Shown here: in pieces, positions 6,787-16,818 of the stretch | Layout: each line of letters opens with the position of its first letter | How positions within the stretch are numbered: the stretch's first letter is position 1 | NCBI GenBank assembly: GCA_006247105.1 | Contig: VDLU01000025.1 | Location: 1 to 17,035, forward strand | Direction of reading: 5' to 3' | Source of the DNA: Giardia muris | Lineage: Eukaryota; Fornicata; Diplomonadida; Hexamitidae | DNA: 17,035 bases | Made by a program: the position numbers and the translations under genes | The notes under the pieces: model-generated | Told to the model about the DNA's origin: nothing | What the model saw: the letters and a program-made list of their open reading frames with translations, nothing else | The model's database searches: none

Positions 6787-6918
6787 CCCAGTTCGTAGAT
6801 CACCCCACCACCCCGATGATCCATTCGAAGATCGATGTCACGTGCTTGGACCACATCGAGTATCGTCGTCAGCCACGTCCTTCATCGTCCCCCGAGCCAA
6901 GGCATCCACCGGGTCGCG
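6787..6918 (-). rRNA. 5.8S rRNA, copy 1
   Basis: Small rRNA that base-pairs with the LSU. On the minus strand it contains CGGTGGATGCCTTGGCTCG near its 5' end, CGATGAAGGACGTGGC (the counterpart of the conserved GATGAAGAACGCAGC), and CGATCTTCGAATGGATC (the counterpart of AATCTTTGAACGCA). The CGGTGGATGCC start is the Giardia version. The length of about 130 nt is shorter than the usual ~155-160 nt. Ends are estimated from the conserved blocks, with an uncertainty of roughly 10 nt. It lies between two tiny internal spacers, in the standard SSU-5.8S-LSU order. Confidence 0.87.
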
Positions 6919-6957
6919 TCATCTCATTGCCTTCATCCTCGTACCTTCCCTCTCGAT
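6919..6957 (-). other. ITS1, copy 1
   Basis: About 39 nt between the SSU 3' end and the 5.8S. On the minus strand it reads GAGAGGGAAGGTACGAGGAT and continues to GATGACGCGACC. Removed during rRNA maturation. Its very small size is diagnostic of this lineage; the borders are approximate. Confidence 0.6.
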
Positions 6958-8387
6958 GGATCCATCCGCAGGTTCACCTACGGATACCTTGTTACGACTT
7001 CTCCTTCCTCCAAGCCTCGCGGTTCGTCCCTGTTCGGTTCATCCCTCCCAGGAGCTCGCCAGAAGACCCAGTCGGTAGGAGCGACGGGCGGTGTGTACAA
7101 GGGGCAGGGACGTATCCGGCGTAGATTGATGACCTACGCCTACTAGACATTCCAGGTTCACGAGGACGTTCCAGTCCACGATCCCAACCACGTGGGGGTT
7201 TGATCTCATCAAGCTTCACAACTCGACGTGGTTTCATCCCCACAGTGTAGTACGCGTGCAGCCCAGGGCGTCTAAGGGCATCACAGACCTGTTATCGCCC
7301 CACCTTCCTCCAATTCACCATTGGCGGTCCCATCCAGGTTAGGGTCTCGCTCGTTGTCGCAGTCAAGCAGACGGCTCAAGCCACGGGCTGTGAACGGCCA
7401 TGCACCACCACTCGTACGATCACGAAGGTCCTCTCAACCGTCGATCCTCCGTACGTCTGGGCCTGGTAAGGTGTTCGCGTTGAGTCAAATTGAGCCGCAG
7501 ACTCCACGTCTGGTGGTACCCCTCCGTCAATGCCTTCAAGTTCCAGCCTTGCGGCCATACTCCCCCCAGAGCCCGTACCCTGATCGGTTTCCCTTCGATC
7601 CTGACGACCTGGCCAGTCTCTCGGTGGCATCGTTTACGCCCGGGAATACGGTGGTGTCTAATCGCCTTCTCGCCCCCGGGCTTCGTCCTGGTTCGACTGA
7701 TATGGTCTTGGCAAGTGCCTACGCCTTTGTCTGTCTTGGTCGGATCATCCTATTTCACCCGTCCCCCACCAATACACATGCCCTTACCCATTCACCTTCA
7801 TGTCCGTCCCGGGCTTTCTCGTACTCACTCCCGCCTTAAGCGCTCCTCTTTCCTCCCGGCTGGACGTCTCGACTCCGGACGTTTTAACTGCAACAGCGCC
7901 GTACGACGCCTGCCGAGCTGGAATTACCGCGGCTGCTGGCACCAGACCTTTCCCTCGACTTGTGCTGGGGTCATCTACCCCCCAGTCTTCCCATTTCATG
8001 GGATCCCCCGTTGCTGCCTCACGCCTTCACGCATTGGGCAAGTTCCGCGCCTGCTGCCGTCCTTGGATGTACGGGCCGTCTCTCAGGCCCGTTCTCCGGA
8101 GTCAAACCCTGATCCTCCGCCAGGCATCATCCCCTCCGTAGACCACTACTCTACCGACTAGGTAATACCTCGGAACCTCATCCGGGCATTCGCTCCATCG
8201 CGTGCTTTCCTTCCCCGCTCTTGAGCACTCGTCTTGGCGCTGGGTTGCCAGCGGTATCCGTCTAGCCTTCACCCCCGGTCAGACTCGTACCGTTGTACCG
8301 AGCCGTCCGCCACTTCATACCTCGTGTCCGCTTGCATGGCTTTTGTCCTTGGGGGTAGCGTAGTACTCCGGCAGGATCAACCGGATG
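6958..8387 (-). rRNA. Small-subunit (18S-type) rRNA, copy 2, complete
   Basis: Full-length gene of about 1,430 nt. The 5' end is CATCCGGTTGATCCTGCCGG (8368-8387, minus strand), the 530-loop GCCGCGGTAATTCCAGC is at 7917-7933, GGCATTGACGG is near 7527, the decoding-site segment TTGTACACACCGCCCGTC is at 7083-7100, and the 3' end runs AAGTCGTAACAAGGTATCCG, GTAGGTGAACCTGCGG, GGATCC. Most eukaryotic 18S genes are about 1.8 kb; the reduced size and the archaeal-looking 5' sequence with CCGG are typical of Giardia. GC content is moderate, unlike the very GC-rich G. duodenalis SSU, so another Giardia species is more likely. This copy agrees with at least one other copy at every difference I noticed and is the best reference for the array. 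Confidence 0.96.
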
Positions 8388-8502
8388 GTCTGTCGATCGG
8401 TCGATCCGTCCGTTGTGGGCCGGCCCTTCCGTCCTCTCGTCGTACGATCCACACTCGTCGTCGGGTGGGTCTTCTCGTCCCGGTCCGGCCTCGTCGTGCC
8501 TT

Positions 8503-9060
8503 CCCTATAGTAGCCGAAAATCGGCCTCCATCTTTGGGCCACTTATTGAAGGTCTCTAGGTGGGGGTTGTGGTCCTTCTTCCCCAGCTCACTCCCCTCCC
8601 TGCGACGGCACTTCGTTCAGGACCGGGCGAGGGGGGGAGGGAGGAAGACCGAGGGGGGAGGGGGCCGTTCGGAGGGGGCCTCCTCCCCGTCCGATTTGGG
8701 GGCCTCTCGCCCCTCCCCCCGTTCGATTTGAGGGGGGGCGGGCCCTGGAGCCCTCCTCCCCGTCCGATTTGGGGGCCTCTCGCCCCTCCCCCCGTCCGAT
8801 TTGAGGGGGGGCGGGCCCTCGGCCGGCCTCGCCCCTTCGGGCCCCCGGGCCCCGGCCTCCTGGCCCCTACAGTAGCGGAAAGTCGGCCTCCACCTTTCGT
8901 CCACTTATTGAGGGTCCCCAGGTGACCCCTCCGATCCTTCTCCTCCCCGCCCCGCGGCAGCACTTCGTCCCCCGTCCCCCGGGGCCCGGCCTTCCTCCTT
9001 CCCCTATAGTAGCCGAAAGTCGGCCTCCATCTTTCGTGCACTTTCTGCTCGATTTTAGGT
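8503..9060 (-). repeat. A/B/C element cluster, copy 2
   Basis: Element A is at 8503-8563, B at 8865-8924 and C at 9001-9060, with the same core sequences and the same hairpin-breaking change in B. Sequence conservation between units reflects homogenisation of the whole array, so it does not by itself show selection on these elements. Confidence 0.75.
8679..8819. repeat. 73-bp tandem duplication, copy 2
   Basis: Same two-copy GC-rich repeat as in spacer 1, with four CGATTTG words. It is identical to unit 1 in this stretch. Confidence 0.85.
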
Positions 9061-9323
9061 GTAAGTTGGTGTCCGAAGTCGAGTTTCAAAAAATGGCCCA
9101 CCAGGCCTCGACCCGTCCCCGGCCCAGGAGCGTCCCGGGAGCCCCCCGACCCCCCAAAGATCGCTCATAGGCCCCCACAAGGCCCTTAGGTGGCCCCTCC
9201 ATCCCTCTCGACCCGTCCCCAAGGATGACCCCATGCAATCCCTGCCATCCCCACGACCCCCACGGCCCTCCCACTGCGTGCACAGTCACGTAACACCGTC
9301 GAAAGGGTGCAGGGGGGACGGGA

Positions 9324-9335
9324 GTCCCATGGGAC
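9324..9335. repeat. 12-bp perfect palindrome in spacer 2
   Basis: GTCCCATGGGAC, the unit 2 counterpart of the palindrome at 1911. Confidence 0.6.
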
Positions 9336-9372
9336 GAGATGATGGATCGAACCCTCTATTGTCCGGGATTCC

Positions 9373-9404
9373 CCTGGATTTTCATTAGTAAATATTAATC
9401 CAGG
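9373..9404. promoter_or_regulatory. AT-rich inverted-repeat island, copy 2
   Basis: Arms CCTGGATT (9373-9380) and AATCCAGG (9397-9404) with the same 16-bp AT-rich centre as in unit 1. The role as promoter, terminator or origin is inferred only from composition and symmetry. Confidence 0.4.
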
Positions 9405-9412
9405 AGGATCTG

Positions 9413-9815
9413 GAGACCTGGGGGTTGGGGGGACGAGTCAGACGGATGTGGGAGAGGGCTCCCCGACGTGGTAGAGGGATGGGGGGGAGTGTGTGCAGGC
9501 GTGGGGAGGGCTGAGGGAGGAAGGGGGGAGGCCTGAGAGGGGGGGCCACGAGGTGATTCAAGAGGAGTCAGGGGGGCATGGGGGGCATGAGGGGCATGAG
9601 GATCCATGAGGATCCATGAGAGGGGCCAGGGGGATCCACGAGAGGAGTGGGGGGGCTGGGGACGCGATGAGAGCGATGAGAGATGACGGGGGACGATAAG
9701 AGATGATAAGAGACGATAAGGGACACGAGACACGATAAGGGACGATAATAAGTGATGAGAGGTGATGAGAGACGCGGGAGATGCGAGAGATGCGAGGGAC
9801 ACGGAGACGCGGGCC
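9413..9815. repeat. Purine-rich, G-run and CATG-phased tract, copy 2
   Basis: Counterpart of 2000-2400. It includes the G-quadruplex motif at 9503-9528 and CATG words at 9577, 9586, 9595, 9605 and 9615. The third spacing is 10 bp and the second is 9 bp because one G is missing relative to unit 1. Confidence 0.75.
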
Positions 9816-9973
9816 GCCCGGGGGACGCAGACACGCCCAGTCAGTGGCCGGTGCCCACAGTGGCCTCGCCCTTCGGGCCGCCCCTTCGGTCCCCCTCTGA
9901 GGGGGCCCGTCGCTTCGGCGCCCCTCCGGTCCTAAACTTGAATGAAGGAGAAAGCGGGAAGGGTTCCCTCCCG

Positions 9974-11054
9974 TCTGGAATGATGAGCGTCGTCCCGGGC
10001 CCCATGGACCCACTACCTCTACTCGTGCCCTCGGGGGCCCGTTCGATCGTCCGTCCGATGACCCGTGGGGGCCTGAAAGTCCCATGCCGTGTCCGATCTT
10101 CACCCTCTGAAGGATCCGTGAGGGACCCGATCGATGAAGGGGGCCCGCCCCGTGGGGGAGTCCCCGTCCATGGATATGAGGCCCGGGCCCCATATGATGA
10201 CCCGGATCCCCCTGATGACCCGGTCCATGTGGCCCGTATGAGGGGACGTGAAGGCCCCCTGGATCCTGTCCCGTGAGGACCGGACGGACCCCCGACCGAA
10301 GGAACCCCCATCCGTATGATGGACCACACCCCCACCCATGAAGGTCCATGGACCTATGGGGGGAGGCCCCGTTCGTCTTGAAGGACCCCGTGAGGGCCCC
10401 GGGAGCCCCCGTCCCTCGTATGATGGAGCCATGACCCCCCGTACCCGTACGATGATCCCGTGAGGGCTTGGGCCCCCCATTATAATCCCGTGAGGGTCCG
10501 GCCCGAGACCCCAGAGATTCAAGGGGACCCCACGGGGATCCCCTGGCCCCCGTGGACCTCCGTCCCGTTCATGGAGGACTCGAGGGGGACCTGTGAGGGT
10601 CGAGGGGGACCCCGGACCCCAATGGGGAAGATGGTCCCCCATCCCATTCGATGACCCACCCCCGAGGGGACCGTGGCCCCCCGAAGGCCCATCCATATGA
10701 CCACATGGTCCGATGACCCGGATCCCTCGAAGGAGGGCGGGGGGGTCGGACCCCAGTCCCCGTCCCCCGATGGAGCCATGAGCCCCCCCCGTGTGAGGGC
10801 CCACCCCGTGAGGGACCGGGCCCCCCGTCCCCGTTCATCTTGAAGGACTTCAAGGGCCCCATGGACCCAGGGGACCCCCGGGGACACCTCGAATGACCCC
10901 TGGAGGGAAGGCCCCCGTGAGGACCCATGTGGACTCCCGGGCCAGGGCATGGACCCCCGATCCGTTCCGTGCCCAGGGGGACGGCCGTGGGCCCACGGGG
11001 GACCCCTGTACGACCCCCCGTTCGAGGGACCCGCGGACCCGCCCTCGCCCCTCC
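9974..11054. repeat. Degenerate interspersed short repeats, copy 2
   Basis: Counterpart of 2560-3640, with the same CCGTGAGG, GTATGATGG and GATGACCCGGATCCC words. The TATA-like ATTATAAT is at 10479-10486. Confidence 0.65.
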
Positions 11055-11123
11055 GGTCTTTTGATCTCGAGTCCGGATCCAAAATCCACTGTAACCGTTC
11101 CAAATCTGGTATCCTTCTGTAGG
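11055..11123. other. Unique lower-GC island, copy 2
   Basis: Identical counterpart of 3641-3709, downstream of LSU copy 2 in transcription order. Candidate 3' ETS or terminator sequence by position only. Confidence 0.35.
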
Positions 11124-11158
11124 CCCCCGTACCCGGGCCTTCGACCCACGGGGGTCTG

Positions 11159-11482
11159 ATCTCGCTTCAGGTCGATCCGGGCGGGGGACGCCCCCCCTTG
11201 GGGCCCTCACCCCCCCTGGTATGACCCTCGGCGCCTCAAGTCTCACCCCTCGGGGATGCCCCCTTACGACCGGGGGCCCTCACCCCCCTGGTCCCACGAC
11301 CGGAGGGGAGCCCTTCCCACCCCCCTGGTATGACGGGGGATGCCCTCACCCCCCTTCAGGTCTTCCTCGGGGCGGGGGGCCTCGCTTCCGGCCCCCCCTT
11401 CGGGTCTCACGACCCTCGGGGGGGTTGTTCCGGCCCTTCCCTCACCCCCTCAGGTCTTCGACCCTCGGGGGCTCGGGGGAAT
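11159..11482. repeat. C-rich imperfect repeats next to the LSU 3' end, copy 2
   Basis: Counterpart of 3745-4069, with one G fewer in the run just before the LSU end. Confidence 0.65.
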
Positions 11483-11751
11483 GCCAACCCGAACCAAACC
11501 TCAGGCGGTCGCAAGAAGCTCCACGCCGTACAGTAGGTCGGAGAAAAGGGTCGTCAACCCGGGCGAATCGAGGGGAAGCCCCTCAACCCATGCGAGTAGG
11601 TGGGATGGACACTTAGAGGCGTTCAGTGCTAGTCCCCCGAGCGCGACAGACCGGCACTGTCAAGTCAAACAACCGGGAGATCGGAGGCTCGCGACGGGTG
11701 TTCCTCTCGTACTGACCCGACGTACTGGACGCATGGAGATGGTCGGTAGGA

Positions 11752-11795
<44 letters not shown>

Positions 11796-11845
11796 CCTTA
11801 GACGGGTGAACAATCCGACGCTTCCGCACCGATGCATGCGGACGG

Positions 11846-11889
<44 letters not shown>

Positions 11890-11891
11890 GG

Positions 11892-11935
<44 letters not shown>

Positions 11936-12380
11936 TCACCTCCACGCTCGGATTACCGGAGCGGTTGAAGGATCGTTAGGCCACGCTTTCACGGCAAGTA
12001 CCGGGACAGGGGGTACTAGTCAAGTAAGCTTATGCCCTTATGCTCCACGTGAGGTTTCCGACCTCACTGAGCTTACCATAGGACGCCTGCGGTGTGATCT
12101 AGCAGGCGCGCCGCCCCAGCCAAACTCCCCATCCGACCGTGTGCCGATGTAAGTCGGTGAGTGGGATGGTGAACAACGTCAGGGTATCTCATGGAAGCGG
12201 CCTCCCCTGTATGCTGCACCGATGATCCCATCCCCCAGGATCGGATTGGAGTCAAGCTCAAAAGGGTCTTCTTGCCCCGCCGACCAACACCCGCCCGTTC
12301 CCGGGTCTGTAGGTTCACGGAGGCATGACTTGGGACAGTGGGATCCTCGTTGATCCATTCATGCACGTCGGAAATTACCC

Positions 12381-12432
<52 letters not shown>

Positions 12433-14158
12433 AGGGCTTGGATGAACCTCTTCATGGTGACGGTCATGGCACTGGGCAGAAATCACGTCGTGTACGCATC
12501 CATGACGACTGGCACGACGCTATGTTGTTAGTAGACAGTCGGGATCCCTCGGTCCGTGCCGGTTCTGATCGATCAGAGCCACTCCTTCTCCCGAGGTTAC
12601 GGAGCTAGTTTGCCGACTTCCCTGAGTCATGGTCTCTCCCGCCTAGAGGCTGATCACCTTGGAGTCCTGTTGCGGTTGTGGTACGATCAGGATGGGGGGG
12701 ACACAACGGGTTTCATGGATGACCGAAGGGACATGTGATCCATCATGGCCATGCACGACCTGAAGTACTACTGGCCATGGGGGGACTGGGGTAGGACGGG
12801 ATGACTCCCACCATGTGCTTCGTTCATGTACCGTTGTGAAAGGATGTCACCAAGACCCCATCATACCACCGGGATGTTAACCGGTCAGCCCTATCGTCCT
12901 GTGAGGATGACCCCATGGTACGGCGTACACCATCGGACTTAGGATCGTGTCACCCGTATCTGATCGACAGGGATACGGAACCCATCTCCACGTCAGGCCT
13001 CCAGATGGAGTAATGGCTACTACTACCGAGATCAGCAATCATGACTCGATCCACCACGTGTCACCCCATGGCTTCGACTCGATCATGACGACCTCCTACC
13101 CGAGACACATCTCGGTCGGGTTCCGATCGTATGCTTCGGCGTGTTCCATTTTCCGGGCCCCTCGATTCGGCTGGTGGGTTGTTACACACTCCTTAGAGGC
13201 TTCCTACTGTTAAGGCCACCTTCCAGCTGTCACGATCGACGGACACCGTTTGATCGAGCATACACTTCCACACCTTCCCCCGACTGTCGGTTCATCCCGT
13301 CTTGCCCGTCCTGCTTACCAGGAGAGGCCCACTCGACATCAACACTGTTGAGGGGGCCCACACAAGTTGGCCCCGCTCCACCCTTGTTCATGGTTCGAGG
13401 GGTGGATAAGGAGTGACCTCCCTACTCCCACCGATCGTGGCCTTACCTAGGGCAGCTGTTCATGATGTCGGCTATCCTGGGAGACATTTCGGAGGTAACC
13501 AGCTACCAGGTGGTTCGATGAGTCTTTCGCCCCTACACTCAACTCGACCGAGCGATTTGCACGTCAGCACCGGGATGGGCCTCCACCAGGCTTTCGTCTG
13601 GCTTCACCCTGGTCAAGTGTAGATCACCACCTTTCGGGTCTAGGACCGATCGCTCTGCCCTTGTAAGGGGCCCCTTGAAGTCTTGACTTCCCTTTGCCAC
13701 ATGACTCGCGATCGGTCCTAACTCCTCGGTCCGTGTTTCGAGACGGGCCCGACCAATCGATCATCGACAGGTCGGGAGTCGCCTCCCGGGTTCAGGGTCT
13801 TTTGACGTGCCTGGGTCGGCATCCTTCTCACCTTTCGTTCGCACTACTTGGTCCTCTATCGGTCTCGGGGCGGTATTTAGCCTTAGAAGGGTACCACCTC
13901 CTCTTCCCTCTACACTCTCAAGCAGAGGTACTCGTCGTTGGGGTTGTGTCCATCCCTACGGGACTGGCACCCTCCTTGGTGTGGGTTTCAACCCATCTTC
14001 GGGTTTAGGACATCCCCCCAGTCCTCACAACGCTCATCGCTTCGAGGTCGGACTACTCCTGGATCGCTCGCCGCTAATCAAGGAATCCCGGTTGGTGTCT
14101 TCTCCTGGGCGTACTGATATGCTTAAGTTCCACCCGTCATCTTCATCGGAGTGGGGGG
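11483..14158 (-). rRNA. Large-subunit (28S-type) rRNA, copy 2
   Basis: Second complete LSU gene, offset by 7,413 bp from copy 1. I saw no differences when comparing the copies by eye. The same conserved landmarks are present: the sarcin-ricin loop at 11700-11713, GGGATAACTGGCTTGTGGC at 11902-11920, and AACTTAAGCATATCA at 14115-14129. It belongs to the transcription unit that starts upstream of SSU copy 3. Ends are estimates, as for copy 1. Confidence 0.93.
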
Positions 14159-14199
14159 GGATCCTCATCTCATTCCCCATCGTTCAACCCCTCGAACAA
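14159..14199 (-). other. ITS2, copy 2
   Basis: About 40 nt between 5.8S and LSU, as in unit 1; borders approximate. Confidence 0.6.
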
Positions 14200-14331
14200 C
14201 CCAGTTCGTAGATCACCCCACCACCCCGATGATCCATTCGAAGATCGATGTCACGTGCTTGGACCACATCGAGTATCGTCGTCAGCCACGTCCTTCATCG
14301 TCCCCCGAGCCAAGGCATCCACCGGGTCGCG
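14200..14331 (-). rRNA. 5.8S rRNA, copy 2
   Basis: Second copy of the ~130-nt 5.8S gene. The minus-strand motifs CGGTGGATGCCTTGGCTCG, CGATGAAGGACGTGGC and CGATCTTCGAATGGATC are all present in the same arrangement as copy 1, and I saw no differences. Ends are estimated to within about 10 nt. Confidence 0.87.
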
Positions 14332-14370
14332 TCATCTCATTGCCTTCATCCTCGTACCTTCCCTCTCGAT
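14332..14370 (-). other. ITS1, copy 2
   Basis: About 39 nt between SSU copy 3 and 5.8S copy 2, the same as in unit 1. Confidence 0.6.
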
Positions 14371-15799
14371 GGATCCATCCGCAGGTTCACCTACGGATAC
14401 CTTGTTACGACTTCTCCTTCCTCCAAGCCTCGCGGTTCGTCCCTGTTCGGTTCATCCCTCCCAGGAGCTCGCCAGAAGACCCAGTCGGTAGGAGCGACGG
14501 GCGGTGTGTACAAGGGGCAGGGACGTATCCGGCGTAGATTGATGACCTACGCCTACTAGACATTCCAGGTTCACGAGGACGTTCCAGTCCACGATCCCAA
14601 CCACGTGGGGGTTTGATCTCATCAAGCTTCACAACTCGACGTGGTTTCATCCCCACAGTGTAGTACGCGTGCAGCCCAGGGCGTCTAAGGGCATCACAGA
14701 CCTGTTATCGCCCCACCTTCCTCCAATTCACCATTGGCGGTCCCATCCAGGTTAGGGTCTCGCTCGTTGTCGCAGTCAAGCAGACGGCTCAAGCCACGGG
14801 CTGTGAACGGCCATGCACCACCACTCGTACGATCACGAAGGTCCTCTCAACCGTCGATCCTCCGTACGTCTGGGCCTGGTAAGGTGTTCGCGTTGAGTCA
14901 AATTGAGCCGCAGACTCCACGTCTGGTGGTACCCCTCCGTCAATGCCTTCAAGTTCCAGCCTTGCGGCCATACTCCCCCCAGAGCCCGTACCCTGATCGG
15001 TTTCCCTTCGATCCTGACGACCTGGCCAGTCTCTCGGTGGCATCGTTTACGCCCGGGAATACGGTGGTGTCTAATCGCCTTCTCGCCCCCGGGCTTCGTC
15101 CTGGTTCGACTGATATGGTCTTGGCAAGTGCCTACGCCTTTGTCTGTCTTGGTCGGATCATCCTATTTCACCCGTCCCCCACCAATACACATGCCCTTAC
15201 CCATTCACCTTCATGTCCGTCCCGGGCTTTCTCGTACTCACTCCCGCCTTAAGCGCTCCTCTTTCCTCCCGGCTGGACGTCTCGACTCCGGACGTTTTAA
15301 CTGCAACAGCGCCGTACGACGCCTGCCGAGCTGGAATTACCGCGGCTGCTGGCACCAGACCTTTCCCTCGACTTGTGCTGGGGTCATCTACCCCCCAGTC
15401 TTCCCATTTCATGGGATCCCCCGTTGCTGCCTCACGCCTTCACGCATTGGGCAAGTTCCGCGCCTGCTGCCGTCCTTGGATGTACGGGCCGTCTCTCAGG
15501 CCCGTTCTCCGGAGTCAAACCCTGATCCTCCGCCAGGCATCATCCCCTCCGTAGACCACTACTCTACCGACTAGGTAATACCTCGGAACCTCATCCGGGC
15601 ATTCGCTCCATCGCGTGCTTTCCTTCCCCGCTCTTGAGCACTCGTCTTGGCGCTGGGTTGCCAGCGGTATCCGTCTAGCCTTCACCCCCGGTCAGACTCG
15701 TACCGTTGTACCGAGCCGTCCGCCACTTCATACCTCGTGTCCGCTTGCATGGCTTTTGTCCTTGGGGTAGCGTAGTACTCCGGCAGGATCAACCGGATG
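14371..15799 (-). rRNA. Small-subunit (18S-type) rRNA, copy 3
   Basis: Third SSU gene, complete, 1,429 nt. It has the same start (CATCCGGTTGATCC, ending at 15799), 530-loop (15330-15346), decoding segment (14496-14513) and 3' end as copy 2. One G is missing from the G run near 15764, about 35 nt from the 5' end, where copies 1 and 2 have five G. This single-base homopolymer loss lies just before a cluster of similar losses in spacer 3 and is probably a consensus error. SSU genes of the array are otherwise homogeneous. Confidence 0.95.
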
Positions 15800-15914
15800 G
15801 TCTGTCGATCGGTCGATCCGTCCGTTGTGGGCCGGCCCTTCCGTCCTCTCGTCGTACGATCCACACTCGTCGTCGGGTGGGTCTTCTCGTCCCGGTCCGG
15901 CCTCGTCGTGCCTT

Positions 15915-16464
15915 CCCTATAGTAGCCGAAAATCGGCCTCCATCTTTGGGCCACTTATTGAAGGTCTCTAGTGGGGTTGTGGTCCTTCTTCCCCAGCTCA
16001 CTCCCCTCCCTGCGACGGCACTTCGTCAGGACCGGGCGAGGGGGGAGGGAGGAAGACCGAGGGGGGAGGGGGCCGTTCGGAGGGGGCCTCCTCCCCGTCC
16101 GATTTGGGGGCCTCTCGCCCCTCCCCCCGTTCGATTTGAGGGGGGCGGGCCCTGGAGCCCTCCTCCCGTCCGATTTGGGGGCCTCTCGCCCCTCCCCCGT
16201 CCGATTTGAGGGGGGGCGGGCCCTCGGCCGGCCTCGCCCCTTCGGGCCCCCGGCCCCGGCCTCCTGGCCCCTACAGTAGCGGAAAGTCGGCCTCCACCTT
16301 TCGTCCACTTATTGAGGGTCCCCAGGTGACCCCTCCGATCCTTCTCCTCCCCGCCCCGCGGCAGCACTTCGTCCCCCGTCCCCCGGGGCCCGGCCTTCCT
16401 CCTTCCCCTATAGTAGCCGAAAGTCGGCCTCCATCTTTCGTGCACTTTCTGCTCGATTTTAGGT
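15915..16464 (-). repeat. A/B/C element cluster, copy 3
   Basis: Element A starts at 15915, B is at 16269-16328, and C at 16405-16464. The cores are unchanged. Only the A-to-B interval, rich in G and C runs, is shorter than in units 1 and 2. Confidence 0.75.
16087..16224. repeat. 73-bp tandem duplication, copy 3
   Basis: Same duplication with three single-base losses in G or C runs relative to unit 2. Confidence 0.85.
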
Positions 16465-16729
16465 GTAAGTTGGTGTCCGAAGTCGAGTTTCAAAAAATGG
16501 CCCACCAGGCCTCGACCCGTCCCCGGCCCAGGAGCGTCCCGGGAGCCCCCCGACCCCCCAAAGATCGCTCATAGGCCCCCACAAGGCCCTTAGGTGGCCC
16601 CTCCATCCCTCTCGACCCGTCCCCAAGGATGACCCCATGCAAGTCTCCTGCCATCCCCACGACCCCCACGGCCCTCCCACTGCGTGCACAGTCACGTAAC
16701 ACCGTCGAAAGGGTGCAGGGGGGACGGGA

Positions 16730-16741
16730 GTCCCATGGGAC
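16730..16741. repeat. 12-bp perfect palindrome in spacer 3
   Basis: GTCCCATGGGAC, the unit 3 counterpart. Confidence 0.6.
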
Positions 16742-16778
16742 GAGATGATGGATCGAACCCTCTATTGTCCGGGATTCC

Positions 16779-16810
16779 CCTGGATTTTCATTAGTAAATA
16801 TTAATCCAGG
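16779..16810. promoter_or_regulatory. AT-rich inverted-repeat island, copy 3
   Basis: Arms CCTGGATT (16779-16786) and AATCCAGG (16803-16810) around the same AT-rich centre, identical to the other two units. Confidence 0.4.
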
Positions 16811-16818
16811 AGGATCTG

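Larger units (their letters stand above)
975..8387 (-). repeat. Complete rDNA tandem unit 1 (spacer, LSU, ITS2, 5.8S, ITS1, SSU)
   Basis: This is one full period of the array, measured from the base after the SSU 5' end of copy 1 to the SSU 5' end of copy 2 (7,413 bp). Landmarks fix the period: the SSU start (CATCCGG on the minus strand) falls at 974 and 8387, the universal 530-loop sequence at 504 and 7917, and the LSU base at 4321 recurs at 11734, all 7,413 apart. Head-to-tail arrangement is typical of eukaryotic nuclear rDNA transcribed by RNA polymerase I into one precursor. A small protist unit of this size with a long spacer and minimal internal spacers fits Giardia-type rDNA. Confidence 0.95.
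8388..11482 (-). other. rDNA intergenic and external transcribed spacer, copy 2
   Basis: This spacer carries the same elements in the same order as spacer 1, shifted by 7,412-7,414 bp. Differences seen: one extra G in the run near 8630, a 2-bp shorter variable patch near 9232, an A where unit 1 has T1890 (at 9302), small changes in G runs near 9312, 9480, 9591 and 9820, and one G fewer near 11475. Low-complexity open frames recur as in spacer 1 and are not regarded as genes. Confidence 0.85.
8388..15799 (-). repeat. Complete rDNA tandem unit 2
   Basis: Second full period of the array (7,412 bp), in the same orientation as the first and nearly identical along its whole length. It is one base shorter overall, after several small gains and losses in homopolymers and one short variable patch in the spacer near 9232. 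All features of unit 1 recur here at an offset of 7,412-7,414 bp. A third, incomplete unit follows from 15800 to the end of the window. Confidence 0.95.

Noticed and set aside
4660..6798. Open frames of 60-134 codons over the LSU, such as 4660-4977 minus and 6394-6798 plus
   Set aside because: They lie within LSU rRNA landmarks (for example the helix 69-71 block) and are explained by the rRNA.
6958..8387. Bacterial or archaeal 16S rRNA, suggested by the short length and the TCCGGTTGATCCTGCCGG start
   Set aside because: A separate 5.8S gene, the eukaryotic form of the SSU 3' end (GTGAACCTGCGGATGG instead of an anti-Shine-Dalgarno tail) and eukaryotic LSU motifs rule this out. The short SSU is a Giardia trait.
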